Shown here piece after piece: positions 19,078 to 30,100 of a stretch of DNA of 64,000 bases; the first letter of the stretch is position 1, and each line of letters starts with the position of its first letter. The notes beneath the pieces were generated by a model that saw only the letters and a list, made by a program, of their open reading frames with translations, made no database searches and was not told where the DNA came from. The DNA comes from Candidatus Tidjanibacter gallistercoris (GTDB taxonomy: Bacteria > Bacteroidota > Bacteroidia > Bacteroidales > Rikenellaceae), in assembly GCA_019114205.1 (NCBI GenBank), contig DXFY01000067.1, positions 1 to 64,000 of the forward strand, given 5' to 3'. Made by a program: the position numbers and the translations under genes.

Positions 19078-19851
19078 ATGTACTACTTTGCATCGGACAT
19101 GCATCTCGGCCTGGGCCCCGCAGCGGAATCGCGCAGACGCGAAAGGCTGCTGATACGGTGGCTGTGCGAGGTATCGGCCGATGCCGAAGGCATCTTCATC
19201 GTCGGCGACCTGTTCGACTTCTGGTACGAATACCGGCGCGTGGTACCGAAAGGCTTCACTCGCCTGCTGGGTACGCTGTCCGAACTGACCGACCGCGGAA
19301 CCGAAATACATTTCTTCAAGGGCAACCACGACATGTGGGCCTACGACTACCTCGCGACGGAATGCGGCGTGACCGTTCACGACGGACCGCTCGAAACCGT
19401 CCTGCACGGGAAACGGGTATTCATCACCCACGGAGACGACATCACCGCCCGCGAGCACGGCCTCCCGACGCGGCTGATGAACCGAACGTTCCGGTCGCCG
19501 GTCGTACGGTGGCTCTTCTCGCACCTGCTGCATCCCGATGCCGCGCTGCGCTTCGGGCACGGATGGTCGTCGCACAGCAGGAAATCCAAAGCCGTCGCGC
19601 ACCGTTTCCTTGCCGAAGAGGAGCCCATGGTACGCTACGCCCGCCGGTACGCTGCTGCCGAACCCGTAGACTACTTCGTTTTCGGACACAACCACTGCGC
19701 CGAAATTTATCCGCTGGGGAACGGCTCCACCGCCGTATTCCTCGGCGAATGGATAGAACATCCCACCTATGCGGCGCTCGGTGCGGAAGGCACGATACGC
19801 CTCGAAAGGTATTCTCCCTCCGAAACCGCCGGCAACGGACAGGAGCGGTAA
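19078..19851 (+). CDS. lpxH: UDP-2,3-diacylglucosamine diphosphatase
   Basis: Metallophosphatase motifs SDMHLG, GDLFDFW, GNHD, THGD, GHNH. Confidence 0.88.
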   Translation: MYYFASDMHLGLGPAAESRRRERLLIRWLCEVSADAEGIFIVGDLFDFWYEYRRVVPKGFTRLLGTLSELTDRGTEIHFFKGNHDMWAYDYLATECGVTVHDGPLETVLHGKRVFITHGDDITAREHGLPTRLMNRTFRSPVVRWLFSHLLHPDAALRFGHGWSSHSRKSKAVAHRFLAEEEPMVRYARRYAAAEPVDYFVFGHNHCAEIYPLGNGSTAVFLGEWIEHPTYAALGAEGTIRLERYSPSETAGNGQER

Positions 19852-19890
19852 AGAGCGAGGGAATGCACTGCGGCATTCCCTCGCTCTTTA
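19849..19890. terminator. Bidirectional terminator between convergent genes
   Basis: TAAAGAGCGAGGGAATGC-ACTGCG-GCATTCCCTCGCTCTTTA perfect 18-bp stem. Confidence 0.9.
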
Positions 19891-19908
19891 TTACCCCGAA
19901 CGGAACCG

Positions 19909-21303
19909 TCATTCCGCCATTTTCCCCTTTATATAAGCATCGATGGCTGCCGCGGCCCTGCGGCCCGCCCCCATGGCGAGGATTACGGTCGCCGCCCCGG
20001 TCACGGCATCGCCCCCGGCGAATACGCCCTCCCGTGTGGTAGCTCCCTCCTCGTTCGCTATCAGTCCGCCCCAGCGTGTGGTCTGGAGCCCTTCGGTCGT
20101 GGAGGCAATCAACGGATTCGGAGAGGTACCCAACGACATGATGACGGTATCGCACGGTATCTCGAATTCCGAACCCGGTACCGCTTTCGGCGACCGGCGT
20201 CCCGATTCGTCGGGTTCGCCCAACTCCATGCGGATGCAGCGCACACCGCGCACCCAGCCCTCCTCGGTGCCGAGTATCTCCAACGGATTGGCGAGCATCA
20301 CGAACTGCACGCCCTCCTCCTTGGCATGATGCACCTCTTCCAGACGGGCCGGAAGTTCCGCTTCCGAACGGCGGTAAACGATGTAGGCGTCCGCCCCCAG
20401 CCGCTTGGCCGTGCGCACGGCATCCATGGCGACATTGCCGCCGCCTACGACCACCGTCCGCGCGCCCACGTATACGGGCGTGTCGGAATCCGCGAGGTAG
20501 GCTTTCATCAGGTTGTTGCGCGTCAGGAACTCGTTGGCCGAGAGTACGCCGTTCAGGTTCTCGCCCGGAATCCCCATAAACTTGGGCAGGCCGGCTCCCG
20601 AACCGATGAAAACCGCCTCGAACCCTTCGTCGCACATCAGTCCGTCGATGGTGACCGTCCTTCCGACAATGGTGTCGGTCTCGAACCGGACACCCAACGC
20701 CTTCACCTTCTCTATTTCCCGTGCCACCACCTTGTCCTTAGGCAGACGGAATTCCGGGATACCGTACTGGAGCACGCCGCCGAGTTTGTGCAGCGCCTCG
20801 AACACCGTGACTTCATACCCTAACTTGGCCAGGTCCGCCGCACACGCCAGTCCCGAAGGGCCGCTGCCGATTACGGCCACCTTGTGGCCGTTAGACGCTG
20901 TCGCCGCATGCGCTCCGCTGCCGTGGTCGAGCTCCCAGTCGCCGACGAACCGCTCCAGCTTGCCAATGGCCACCGGCTCGCCCTTGATGCCGAGCACGCA
21001 GGCACCTTCACATTGCGCCTCCTGCGGACATACGCGGCCGCATACGGAAGGCAGCGAAGAGTCTGCGGCGATGACCGCCGCAGCTCCGGCCATATCGCCG
21101 GCCAGTACTTTAGCGATAAAATCGGGTATCTTTACCGAAACCGGACAGTGCGCCACGCACTGCGGTTTTTTGCAGTTCAGACAGCGCGAGGCTTCGAGCT
21201 GCGCCTCGCTCAGGTCGTAACCGTAACAAACTTCGTCGAAATTCGTAGCCCTTATTTTCGGGTCCTGTTCCCGTACCGGGACACGAGGAATCTTGTTAGC
21301 CAT
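19909..21303 (-). CDS. gltA: NfnB/GltD-like NADPH-dependent flavoprotein oxidoreductase (annotated family: NADPH-dependent glutamate synthase, GltA)
   Basis: Cysteine-rich ferredoxin-like N-terminus (CLNCKKPQCVAHCPV, CGRVCPQEAQCEGAC) and two Rossmann motifs (VIGSGPSGLACAADLAKLGYEVTVFEA; VVVGGGNVAMDA). Confidence 0.9.
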   Translation of the reverse strand: MANKIPRVPVREQDPKIRATNFDEVCYGYDLSEAQLEASRCLNCKKPQCVAHCPVSVKIPDFIAKVLAGDMAGAAAVIAADSSLPSVCGRVCPQEAQCEGACVLGIKGEPVAIGKLERFVGDWELDHGSGAHAATASNGHKVAVIGSGPSGLACAADLAKLGYEVTVFEALHKLGGVLQYGIPEFRLPKDKVVAREIEKVKALGVRFETDTIVGRTVTIDGLMCDEGFEAVFIGSGAGLPKFMGIPGENLNGVLSANEFLTRNNLMKAYLADSDTPVYVGARTVVVGGGNVAMDAVRTAKRLGADAYIVYRRSEAELPARLEEVHHAKEEGVQFVMLANPLEILGTEEGWVRGVRCIRMELGEPDESGRRSPKAVPGSEFEIPCDTVIMSLGTSPNPLIASTTEGLQTTRWGGLIANEEGATTREGVFAGGDAVTGAATVILAMGAGRRAAAAIDAYIKGKMAE

Positions 21304-21389
21304 ATTCTTTTTACGATATATTTATTGCGGGACGCCCCGCCGTTCATTCAAATCCCAGCCCGCTGCCGTGCGGTACGCATGCGGGCAGC

Positions 21390-22247
21390 CTATTCGCCCC
21401 GTCCGATGCGGCAGCGGTGGTCCGCCTCGACCTCCTTGGACTTGTACATCCTCTGACGGCGCATGGCCTCGTCGAAGTCTATCAGCGAAGCATCGAACTC
21501 CGGACCGTCCACGCATGCGAACTTCATCTTCCCGCCGATGCTCACGCGGCAGGCGCCGCACATGCCCGTCCCGTCTATCATCAGCGTATTGAGGCTGGCG
21601 ATAGTCCGGATGCCGTACTCGCGGGCGGCCTGTGCCACGAACTTCATCATTATCATCGGTCCGATGGTCACTATCTCGTCGTAACGCTTGCCGCGGTTGT
21701 CAATCAAGTCTTTCATCAGGGCAGTGACATTGCCGTGGAAACCCGCGCTCCCGTCGTCGGTGGAGAGGTAAAGGTTCCCGGACACCCGGCGCAGTTCGTC
21801 CGTGATAATCAGCATTTCGCTGCTGCGCGCACCCACGATTACGTCCGCATCGATGCCGTGTTCGTGCAGCCACTTCACCTGCGGATAGACCGGTGCGGCA
21901 CCCACCCCCCCGGCAATGAACAGGAATTTGCGGGTACTGAGCGCCTCCGCGTCCTCATGGATGAACTCCGATGCCTGACCGAGCGGCCCGGCGAAATCGG
22001 CCAGGCCGCTCCCTTCCCCGACAGCCACAATCTTGCGCGTGGAAGCGCCGACAGCCTGAATCACGATGCTGACCGTTCCTTTCTCCCTGTCGTAATCGGC
22101 GACCGTCAGCGGAATGCGCTCCCCGTCGTCGGTTCCCCGGACGATGACGAACTGTCCCGGCTGCGCCGCCTTGGCTACGCGCGGGGCTTCGACATTCATC
22201 AGCCAGATGTCCGGCGCAAGCAGCCTTTTTTCAACTATCCTGAACAT
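21390..22247 (-). CDS. NfnA-like sulfide/dihydroorotate dehydrogenase-type FAD/NAD-binding subunit
   Basis: PGQFVIVRGTDDGERIPLTVADYD FAD-binding, GGVGAAPVYPQVKWL, C-terminal 2Fe-2S cysteines (GTGMCGACRVSIGGKMKFACVDGPEFD); in operon with 19909-21303. Confidence 0.88.
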   Translation of the reverse strand: MFRIVEKRLLAPDIWLMNVEAPRVAKAAQPGQFVIVRGTDDGERIPLTVADYDREKGTVSIVIQAVGASTRKIVAVGEGSGLADFAGPLGQASEFIHEDAEALSTRKFLFIAGGVGAAPVYPQVKWLHEHGIDADVIVGARSSEMLIITDELRRVSGNLYLSTDDGSAGFHGNVTALMKDLIDNRGKRYDEIVTIGPMIMMKFVAQAAREYGIRTIASLNTLMIDGTGMCGACRVSIGGKMKFACVDGPEFDASLIDFDEAMRRQRMYKSKEVEADHRCRIGRGE

Positions 22248-22301
22248 AATTTCGTATTTGGTTTATTTCCTCCTTTTCAAAAAAACGCGCCGCCGTCCCG
22301 G

Positions 22302-23387
22302 TCAATAGGCCTCGGCTCCGAGCCGTACTTCCCGGAACGGCCGCATGGGGTCGTTCACCACGAACGACATGCCTCCCGCGACTCTTCCGTAAGCCTCCTC
22401 GCTCACGGTCAGCGTCACGGGCACCGACAGTGCCGCTCCCGGAGCGATGACCGTACCCGGTTCGAGGGGGCACGACGTATCGCGCCGCAGCGACACGCTG
22501 CGTATTATCAGGTCGCTCTGCCCGACATTCGACAGTACCACTTCGACCTCGAGGACGCTGCCCGGCTGCACATCGCCGAAATCGCGGTTCATGGGCGATA
22601 CTTCGCAGCGGGCGGCCCGTGCAGCATCCGTCCCGCTGAAATCGTCCACGGCGATGGCATTCGCCGTAAACGGCAGACCGGCCTGTTCGCCGTCCACCGA
22701 AACCAGCACCCGGTCGGTGAGCAGTCCGTACGCCTCCCCGCCTTCGGTCAGGTCGTAGGTAAAGGTCACGAGCCCTTTTTCACCGGGCGCCAACCGCTCC
22801 GGAGCAGCTATGCGCAACTTCCCGCTGCCGTAAACCGGCGTCACCGCGAGGGCGACCGTACGGTCCGACGTGTTCGCCATGCCGACCGCAACGGACTTCG
22901 CCGCTCCGTTTTCCACATAACCGAACGCGGCATGCATCGCCTCCGCCCGTACGCCGCCCGCCACCTCGAAGGGATAGTCCTCCTCAACAGTACGCGGACG
23001 CCCTATGACGCTCCCTTTTACCGTCAGCAGGTTGCGGTTGCCTCCGCTGCTGTATACCGTAACGCTCTTCGAGAAACGACCGGAATAGCGTTCCGGGTCG
23101 AACACCACGTCCACCGTACCCTGCCCGCCCGGAAGCACCGGCTCCCGGCTGTAATCGACCGCCGTACATCCGCAGTCTACCCTGATGCGCGTGACGACCG
23201 CCGGCTCCGTTCCCGTGTTGGTAAAGGTGAAACGATGGCTGACCTTGCCGTCCACCTCGCGCAGCGTACCGAAATCCCATTCGTACGCATCGAACACGAG
23301 CGCGGAAGTAGTGTTCTGCGCACGCCCCGCCAGACAGACCAGCACCGCGGCCGCCAACAATCCCAACCTCTTTCCGATACCGTACAT
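22302..23387 (-). CDS. DUF1573 domain-containing protein (multiple repeats)
   Basis: Repeated F..GTL/DVQPG...F.NTG..P..I.....CGC pattern (WDFGTLREVDGKVSHRFTFTNTGTEPAVVTRIRVDCGCTA). Confidence 0.85.
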   Translation of the reverse strand: MYGIGKRLGLLAAAVLVCLAGRAQNTTSALVFDAYEWDFGTLREVDGKVSHRFTFTNTGTEPAVVTRIRVDCGCTAVDYSREPVLPGGQGTVDVVFDPERYSGRFSKSVTVYSSGGNRNLLTVKGSVIGRPRTVEEDYPFEVAGGVRAEAMHAAFGYVENGAAKSVAVGMANTSDRTVALAVTPVYGSGKLRIAAPERLAPGEKGLVTFTYDLTEGGEAYGLLTDRVLVSVDGEQAGLPFTANAIAVDDFSGTDAARAARCEVSPMNRDFGDVQPGSVLEVEVVLSNVGQSDLIIRSVSLRRDTSCPLEPGTVIAPGAALSVPVTLTVSEEAYGRVAGGMSFVVNDPMRPFREVRLGAEAY

Positions 23388-23617
23388 CTTTATAAAAATA
23401 AGACGCCGCAAAGCTATAAAATATTAACGTAAAGAAGAACGCCCGCTGCACGAAGGAAGCGCATTTCGCGCTTCGGGCTTCCGTTCCGGTACCCGCACGG
23501 TACCGGACAGACGTTCCGCCGGAGTGTCCGCACCTACACCCTCCTTTCCGCTATATACTGATTGACAATATATTCGAACAAATGATTCCCGAACCGGATG
23601 CAGTTTTCCAAAAAAAT

Positions 23618-23648
23618 TTTGCACAAACAAATATTTGCTATATATTTG
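23618..23648 (+). promoter_or_regulatory. Consensus promoter of tRNA-Asn
   Basis: TTTG-N19-TATATTTG, identical in spacing to the inverton promoter. Confidence 0.75.
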
Positions 23649-23712
23649 CATCCCGAAACGGGAAGGTTGCGGTACGCAAACGAACGGCGCCTCTCTTTTC
23701 GACAAGACATAT

Positions 23713-23786
23713 TCCTCAATAGCTCAGTTGGTTAGAGCACCTGACTGTTAATCAGGGGGTCCCAGGTTCAAGTCCTGGTTGAGGAG
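23713..23786 (+). tRNA. tRNA-Asn (GTT anticodon)
   Basis: TCCTCAA/TTGAGGA acceptor, anticodon loop CCTGA-CTGTTAA-TCAGG, T-arm CCAGG-TTCAAGT-CCTGG. Confidence 0.96.
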
Positions 23787-24141
23787 CCGGGAGCGGACGA
23801 CACGAGTCGTCCGCTTTTGTTTTTACAATAGATAGAACCTCAACGAGCTGCCACCTGCGAACGGTGTCGGTCCGCCATGAACCGGCCGGGACAGCGATGC
23901 CGGTCGGTCGTGCTCTTTTCCTCTTTTCCCTTCTGTCTGCTCCCCGCAGTGGGAAACCGTACACGGCAATACGCCGCAATGAAAATTCGTCCCGAATGCA
24001 TACGTACGCACTTTCCGAATCCCGCCTGCCGCATAAAGGCGAAAAGAAGAACCGCCCTTAATCCCCAAAATCAGGTATCCGCCTCCCGCCGCATGCATAG
24101 TTTTTAGTAATAAATGCCGTCAATATCCCCACAAATAGGAA

Positions 24142-24172
24142 TTGCCGCCCCCGACGGGAGCCGATATTTTTG
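24142..24172 (+). promoter_or_regulatory. Predicted promoter of hmu-type heme operon
   Basis: TTGC-N19-TATTTTTG, start codon at 24199. Confidence 0.6.
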
Positions 24173-24198
24173 CACCGGAATTCAAAAACAGCTCCTCA

Positions 24199-26343
24199 AT
24201 GAAAATACATACGCTCATCTGCTTTCTTTTGCTGACGATTCCGTTCGCGGAATCGAAAGCCCAAACGAGGACATACACCATTTCGGGGACGGTGGTGGAC
24301 TCGCTTTCGTCCGAGCCCCTGCCCGGCGTTTACGTCATGGCAGGCAACAAGGGCGGACAGACCAACGGCAACGGTCGTTACGTCATCAAGAACGTCCCCG
24401 CAGGGAAGGTCTCCCTGAAGACCATGTATTACTCGTCCTATCCCACGGTTACCCGCGAACTGGAACTCTCGCGCGATACGACCGCAAATTTCGTGCTCGC
24501 CGAACAAATATTCAACATCAACGAAGTGGTGGTGACGGGTACGAGAACGGAAAAACGACTCGCCGAGGCCCCCGTACTCACGACCGTCATCGGGGAAAGG
24601 GATATCGAAAAGGCCGGTTCGGTGTCCATGCTCGAATCGCTTCAGGACAACATCCCCGGCATCGTCATTTCGCCCAACGCGATGGGCAACAACATGCGTA
24701 TCAAGGGCCTCAACAGCCGGTACATCCTGATGCTCGTCGACGGCGAACGCCTCGTATCGGAAGGGGCGGGCGGCAATGTCAATCTCGACCAAATCGATGT
24801 GAACAACATCGAACGCATCGAGATGATAAACGGCGCCGCCTCGGCGCTCTACGGCTCCAATGCCGTGGGAGCGGTCATCAACATCATCACCAAAAAACCG
24901 GTGCACAAATTCGAAGCGGACGCCAACGCATCCTGGGCGAGCCACAATACGTGGCGGACACGCGTGAGCGCGGGAACGAATCTCAAGAAATTCTCGGCAC
25001 GCGTGAGCGGCTTCCGCAACTCCTCGGACGGTTTCGGCGCCGACGGAGACGGTGCATATGCGGCCGCCTACGAAGATTACGGAGCGACGCTCAACGCCGG
25101 GTACCGTCCCACGGACCGGTCCGACGTAAACATAGTGGGACGTTTCTTCAGCCATGAAACGTTCAATCCGGCCGGCAGCATGAACGTTTCGCATGCCCTG
25201 GCGCACAACCTATCGCTGGGAGCGAACGGCGGCCTCATCTCCGCAGACAAGCGCAACAGCATGCGGCTCAGCGTGAACTTCGACAAATATTTCGACTACG
25301 AGGTACTCGAAAAGAAGAACAACGCGAAGAACAAGGACAACACGTCGAGCTACATCTCCGCACGGTTCATAGACACCTTCACCCCCACGAAGAAATGGGA
25401 GCTCATCGGCGGACTGGAATACAATCACGAAGAGAATTTCGCCACCTCCACGCTGGGTTCCACTCCCACCACGAAAACGCTCGACGATGCCAACGTCTTC
25501 GCCCAGGCGGAATACGAAATCCTGAAGAATTTCGACGCAGTGGCCGGCGCACGCTATACCTACAACAACCAGTTCGGTTCGGCCTTTACGCCCAAACTGT
25601 CGCTCATGTACGAAGTGGCCGAATGGCGCTTCAGGGGCGGTGTGGGTACGGCGTTCCGCGCACCGAGCATCAAGGAACTCTATTACGATTTCGACCACCA
25701 GGGTATGTTCTGGGTGTACGGCAATCCCGACCTGAAGGCGGAGAAAGGGCTCTACTCTTCGCTGTCGGCGGAATACACCGAAGGATTGCTCAACGTCTCG
25801 GTATCGGCCTACTACAACAACATCAACAACAAAATTACCCAGTACGACGTAATCAACGCGGCGGGAGGCAACGAGAAATACTATAAGAACGTGAGCAGCG
25901 CCACCCTGCGCGGCATCGACGTCACGTTCTCCTATCTCTTTTCCAAGCAGCTTGCAGTAAGGGCCAACTACAGTTACTGCGATGCGGTGGACAACTCCAC
26001 GGGACTTCAGCTCGAAGACAACGTGAAGCACAGCGGTACCGTCTCCCTCACCTGGAACGGACGCATCGCCCGCAGTCCCTTCTCGCTTCAGATAGCAGGC
26101 CGCATGAACTCCCCGAAACTTTACCAGCAGGTGGTCACGGGCAGCGACGGCGAGGAAACGGTCTCGATGGAGCAATCGGACCCGTACTCGATTTGGAAAA
26201 TCGTACTGGTCAAACCGTTCCGCATCAAGAAGCACACCATCGAGGTGACCTTCAAGGTGGACAACCTGTTCAACTTCCGCGAAGCCTCGTTCGTGGACCC
26301 CGGCCGTCAGTTCCTTATCGGCATACGATACGCATTCAAATAG
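24199..26343 (+). CDS. hmuR: TonB-dependent heme receptor (HmuR-like)
   Basis: Carboxypeptidase-D-like N-terminal domain, plug domain (VVVTGTRTEKRLAEAPVLTTVI), beta-barrel, C-terminal aromatic; followed by HmuY- and HmuS-like genes. Confidence 0.88.
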   Translation: MKIHTLICFLLLTIPFAESKAQTRTYTISGTVVDSLSSEPLPGVYVMAGNKGGQTNGNGRYVIKNVPAGKVSLKTMYYSSYPTVTRELELSRDTTANFVLAEQIFNINEVVVTGTRTEKRLAEAPVLTTVIGERDIEKAGSVSMLESLQDNIPGIVISPNAMGNNMRIKGLNSRYILMLVDGERLVSEGAGGNVNLDQIDVNNIERIEMINGAASALYGSNAVGAVINIITKKPVHKFEADANASWASHNTWRTRVSAGTNLKKFSARVSGFRNSSDGFGADGDGAYAAAYEDYGATLNAGYRPTDRSDVNIVGRFFSHETFNPAGSMNVSHALAHNLSLGANGGLISADKRNSMRLSVNFDKYFDYEVLEKKNNAKNKDNTSSYISARFIDTFTPTKKWELIGGLEYNHEENFATSTLGSTPTTKTLDDANVFAQAEYEILKNFDAVAGARYTYNNQFGSAFTPKLSLMYEVAEWRFRGGVGTAFRAPSIKELYYDFDHQGMFWVYGNPDLKAEKGLYSSLSAEYTEGLLNVSVSAYYNNINNKITQYDVINAAGGNEKYYKNVSSATLRGIDVTFSYLFSKQLAVRANYSYCDAVDNSTGLQLEDNVKHSGTVSLTWNGRIARSPFSLQIAGRMNSPKLYQQVVTGSDGEETVSMEQSDPYSIWKIVLVKPFRIKKHTIEVTFKVDNLFNFREASFVDPGRQFLIGIRYAFK

Positions 26344-26374
26344 CGAATTTCAATAATCAAAAACAATGATAGCA

Positions 26375-26995
26375 ATGAAAAAGGTAGTTTATTTCATGGC
26401 GGTTGCGGCAGCAATATGCGCACTGTCATCCTGTTCCAAGGAAAAAGGCGAAGGTACGGGCGAAGGAGGAAACGTCCTGGAAGCTTCGGTAGACGCAACG
26501 GAAAGCGGTGTATGGCAATACTTCTCGTTCGCCGAAGGCAAGGTGGTCGGTTCGGGCAAGGAAGATGAAACCGACAATGCCGCTTGGGCCGCGCGTACCG
26601 ACTGGGATATCGCCATCAACCGGTACAACATCCGTACCAACAGCGGCGAGGCTACAACGGCCGGAGCCAAAGGGGGCGTCTATACGTTCGACAGCAGCAT
26701 TTCTTTCGATTCCGTTGCAGAAATACCTTCGGGAGCCACTTTCAATACCGACAAGGCGATAACCTCCGAGGGGATGAGCGGTACGACCACAACGGTAAAA
26801 TCGGAAGCTACCGTCATCCTGTTCAAGACCGATGCCGAAGGCAACAAGGTGATGCCGCCTGTATACCTGCAGGCGCCCGTATATCTGTTCCGCACGGCGG
26901 ACGGCGGCCATTATTATAAGGTACTGTTCACCCAGTATCAGGACGAAAACAAAGAGTCCGGACACGTAATATTCTCTTTTGCCGAAGTTAAATAG
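26375..26995 (+). CDS. hmuY: HmuY-family heme-binding lipoprotein
   Basis: Lipobox LSSCS; WQYFSFAEGKVV, TDWDIAINRYNIRTNSG typical of HmuY. Confidence 0.9.
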   Translation: MKKVVYFMAVAAAICALSSCSKEKGEGTGEGGNVLEASVDATESGVWQYFSFAEGKVVGSGKEDETDNAAWAARTDWDIAINRYNIRTNSGEATTAGAKGGVYTFDSSISFDSVAEIPSGATFNTDKAITSEGMSGTTTTVKSEATVILFKTDAEGNKVMPPVYLQAPVYLFRTADGGHYYKVLFTQYQDENKESGHVIFSFAEVK

Positions 26996-27103
26996 ACGAT
27001 TATTTGCTGCACGGATTGCGGTTACCGGAGGGATGCACGCTGTCGAAAGGGTACGGCATGCTCCCTTCGGTAAACGCGTTTAACACTATTCCCGACAATC
27101 GAT

Positions 27104-30100
27104 ATGAAGAAAAAGAAACTCCTGTATACCATCGGAAGCATTGTCGCGGCGGCAGCGGTCATCGCCTTGCTTTACTGCCGTTACGCTTCCGTAACGAGGA
27201 TAGCGACCCTCAACTTCCCCGATTTCACCGTCGAGAAATTCATCCGCTCGAACGACAATTCTTTTATTAAAATCAAACCCATCGGGCTCGACGAAGCCGA
27301 CAAGATAGCGAAATACGACATCGTCCTGGTACGCATCCATGGCAGCAGCCTCGACGGAACGCACCTGAACGCCATAAAAAAAGCGATTGCGAAAGGCGTG
27401 CCGGTTTATTCCACCGAAAGCGACAATCCGGAAATCAACTCGCTGTCGGGCCGCGAACTCGAATACATCGATGCGCTGATGGCCAACGGTTCGGTGCGGA
27501 ACTACCGCAGCATGTTCAACTATCTGCGGAAGCATGTGGACCGCAAGGCCTTCTTCAACAAACCCTACGCGGAACCGATACCGATACCGGAAGACTACTA
27601 CTTCCATCTGGGCGACGACCAGTTCTTCGCCACCTATGAAGCGTACCAGAAATTCTACGAGGAATCGGGACGCTACAAGGAGGGCGCTCCGCGCGTGGCG
27701 CTGCTTTCGGGCAACATCAACATGCAGAACTCCAACGAGGAGCACATGGCCGCCATCATCAATTCCCTCGAAGAACGCGGGCTGAACGTCTATCCCATCA
27801 ATTCGTTCGGCATGAAGAAAATCGGCATGATACGGGCGGTGGCTCCGGATGTCATCATCAACCGTCCCCACGGCCGGCTCGTCATGGGCGGCGGCGAGAG
27901 CGGTACGCGGATGCTCCGGGAACTCAACGTGCCCATCCTCGCACCGGTCACCGTCAGCGACCTGTACGAAAACTGGCTGACCGACAAGCAGGGAATGGCA
28001 TCGGGCGGCATGACCTCCATGAGCATCGTGATGCCCGAACTGGACGGTGCCGTCGCACCGTACGCCGTGGCCGCACAGTTCGAGCGCAACGGCATGAAGC
28101 TCTTCGACGCCATTCCCGTCCACACGGACAAATTCTGCAGCCTCGTGGAACACTATGCACGGCTGCACGCCATTCCCAACAAGGACAAGAAAGTCGCCAT
28201 CTATTACTACAAGGGAGCCGGCAAGGGTGCCGTTTCGGCGGCCGACATCGAAGGCGTACAGTCGCTCTACAATACGTTGAAAGCGCTGCGCGATGCAGGA
28301 TACGACGTTTCGGGACTTCCTGCCGACGCGGCGGCGCTCGAACGGATGATACAGACGCAGGGCTCCGTACTCGGCCCCTATGCACTCGGCGCATACGACG
28401 AATTTCTGAAGCACGGCAATCCGGAACTCGTCGATGTGGAGACCTTCACGGAATGGACTGAGGAAATCCTTCCCGAAAAGCTGCGCCAGGATATGCGCGA
28501 CACGTACGGCGAGGCTCCGGGCGAATACATGGGCGTCGAGAAGGACGGCCGGAAATACATCGCCGTGGCGCGCATCGTGTTCGGCAACGTCGCCATTCTG
28601 CCGCAGCCGCTGCCGGCCGTCGGCGAGGACACGGAAAAAATCGTGCACGGCGTCGAAGGGGCTCCCGCCTATCCCTACGTAGCCTCCTATCTCTGGACGC
28701 GCAAGGGCTTCGGTGCGGACGCGCTCATCCATTTCGGGACGCACGGCAGCCTCGAATTCATTCCCGGCAAGCAGGTGGCCCTGTCGGATTACGACTGGAC
28801 CGATGTACTCGTCGGAGACATGCCCCATTTCTACATCTACACCATCAACAATATCGGCGAAGGCATCATCGCCAAGCGACGCAGCTATGCCACGCTCGTG
28901 ACGCATCTTACCGCACCGTTCATGCAGAGCGAACTGTACGACGAACTGAAAATCCTGAAAGACCGCATCCACCGCATCGAGAACATGGAGGAGGGCAGCG
29001 TGAAGCAGAACTACCGCGAAACCATCACGGAGATGGCAGCCCGGCAGAACATCCTCTCCGCGCTGGACATCGACTCCACGCGCACGATGACCGATGCCGA
29101 CATCGACCGCGTACACATCTACCTCGAAGAGATAGACGGCGCCAAGGTGAACGACGGACTCTACACGCTCGGCGTACCGTACAGCGACGAGAACCTGCGC
29201 AATACGGCCCGTCTGATGAGCATCGACCCCATACGCTATTCGCTCGCCTCGCTCGATGCGGCGAAAGGGATAATCGACAACGACCGGCTCGACGACATCG
29301 CCTTCATCAACCACCGCTACGGAGCAGCCACCGAGGAGGCGATAGCGCGCGCACTCAACGGGGAAGACCCCGACCGGTTGCTGCGCCGGCTGGCCGGTGA
29401 GGAGGGGCTCGCCATGCTCGAAGCGGACGACGCGGCACAACGGCAGCGACAGGAAGCGATGATGCAAATGATGCGGACGATGGCCGCCGTCCCCGAAAAG
29501 AAACTGCCGCGCTTCCTCGACGAGCAGGGGAACATCATCCCCGCCGAGCCGCAGGAACAGGCTGCGGAAAATGCGGCCCAGCCGGCAGCCTCCATGATGG
29601 AGATGATGGCGCAGGCCACTCCCGCGGGGGTAGATGCGGGCAGCGAAGAACGCCGCGAGGAACGCATCCTTTCGGCACTGAAAACCCTTCGGGAAGCGCT
29701 TCAGGGCGTGAAGGGATATTATGCGGCGCTGAAGAACAGCACGGCCGCGGAACCGGCCGCACTCCTCAACGCCCTGAACGGCGGTTATGTGGAACCCTGT
29801 TCGGCGGGAGACCCCATCGTGAATCCGCAGGCCGTTCCCACCGGACGCAACTTCTACTCCATCAATCCGGAAACGACGCCTTCGGCCGAAGCGTGGAAAG
29901 TGGGCAAACGGCTGGCCGAAGACCTGCTCGCCGCCGAAATGACGGCCAACGGCAAATACCCCGAAAAGGTCAGCTTCACGCTGTGGTCCACCGACTTCAT
30001 ATCGAGCGAGGGAGCTACCATCGCACAGATATTCTACCTGCTGGGCGTGGAACCGATGCGCGACGGATTCGGTTATATCCGTTCGCTGCGGCTCATTCCC

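Noticed and set aside
21417-23432. 671-aa plus-strand ORF
   Set aside because: Spans antisense of two well-supported minus-strand genes and their intergenic gap; no domain.
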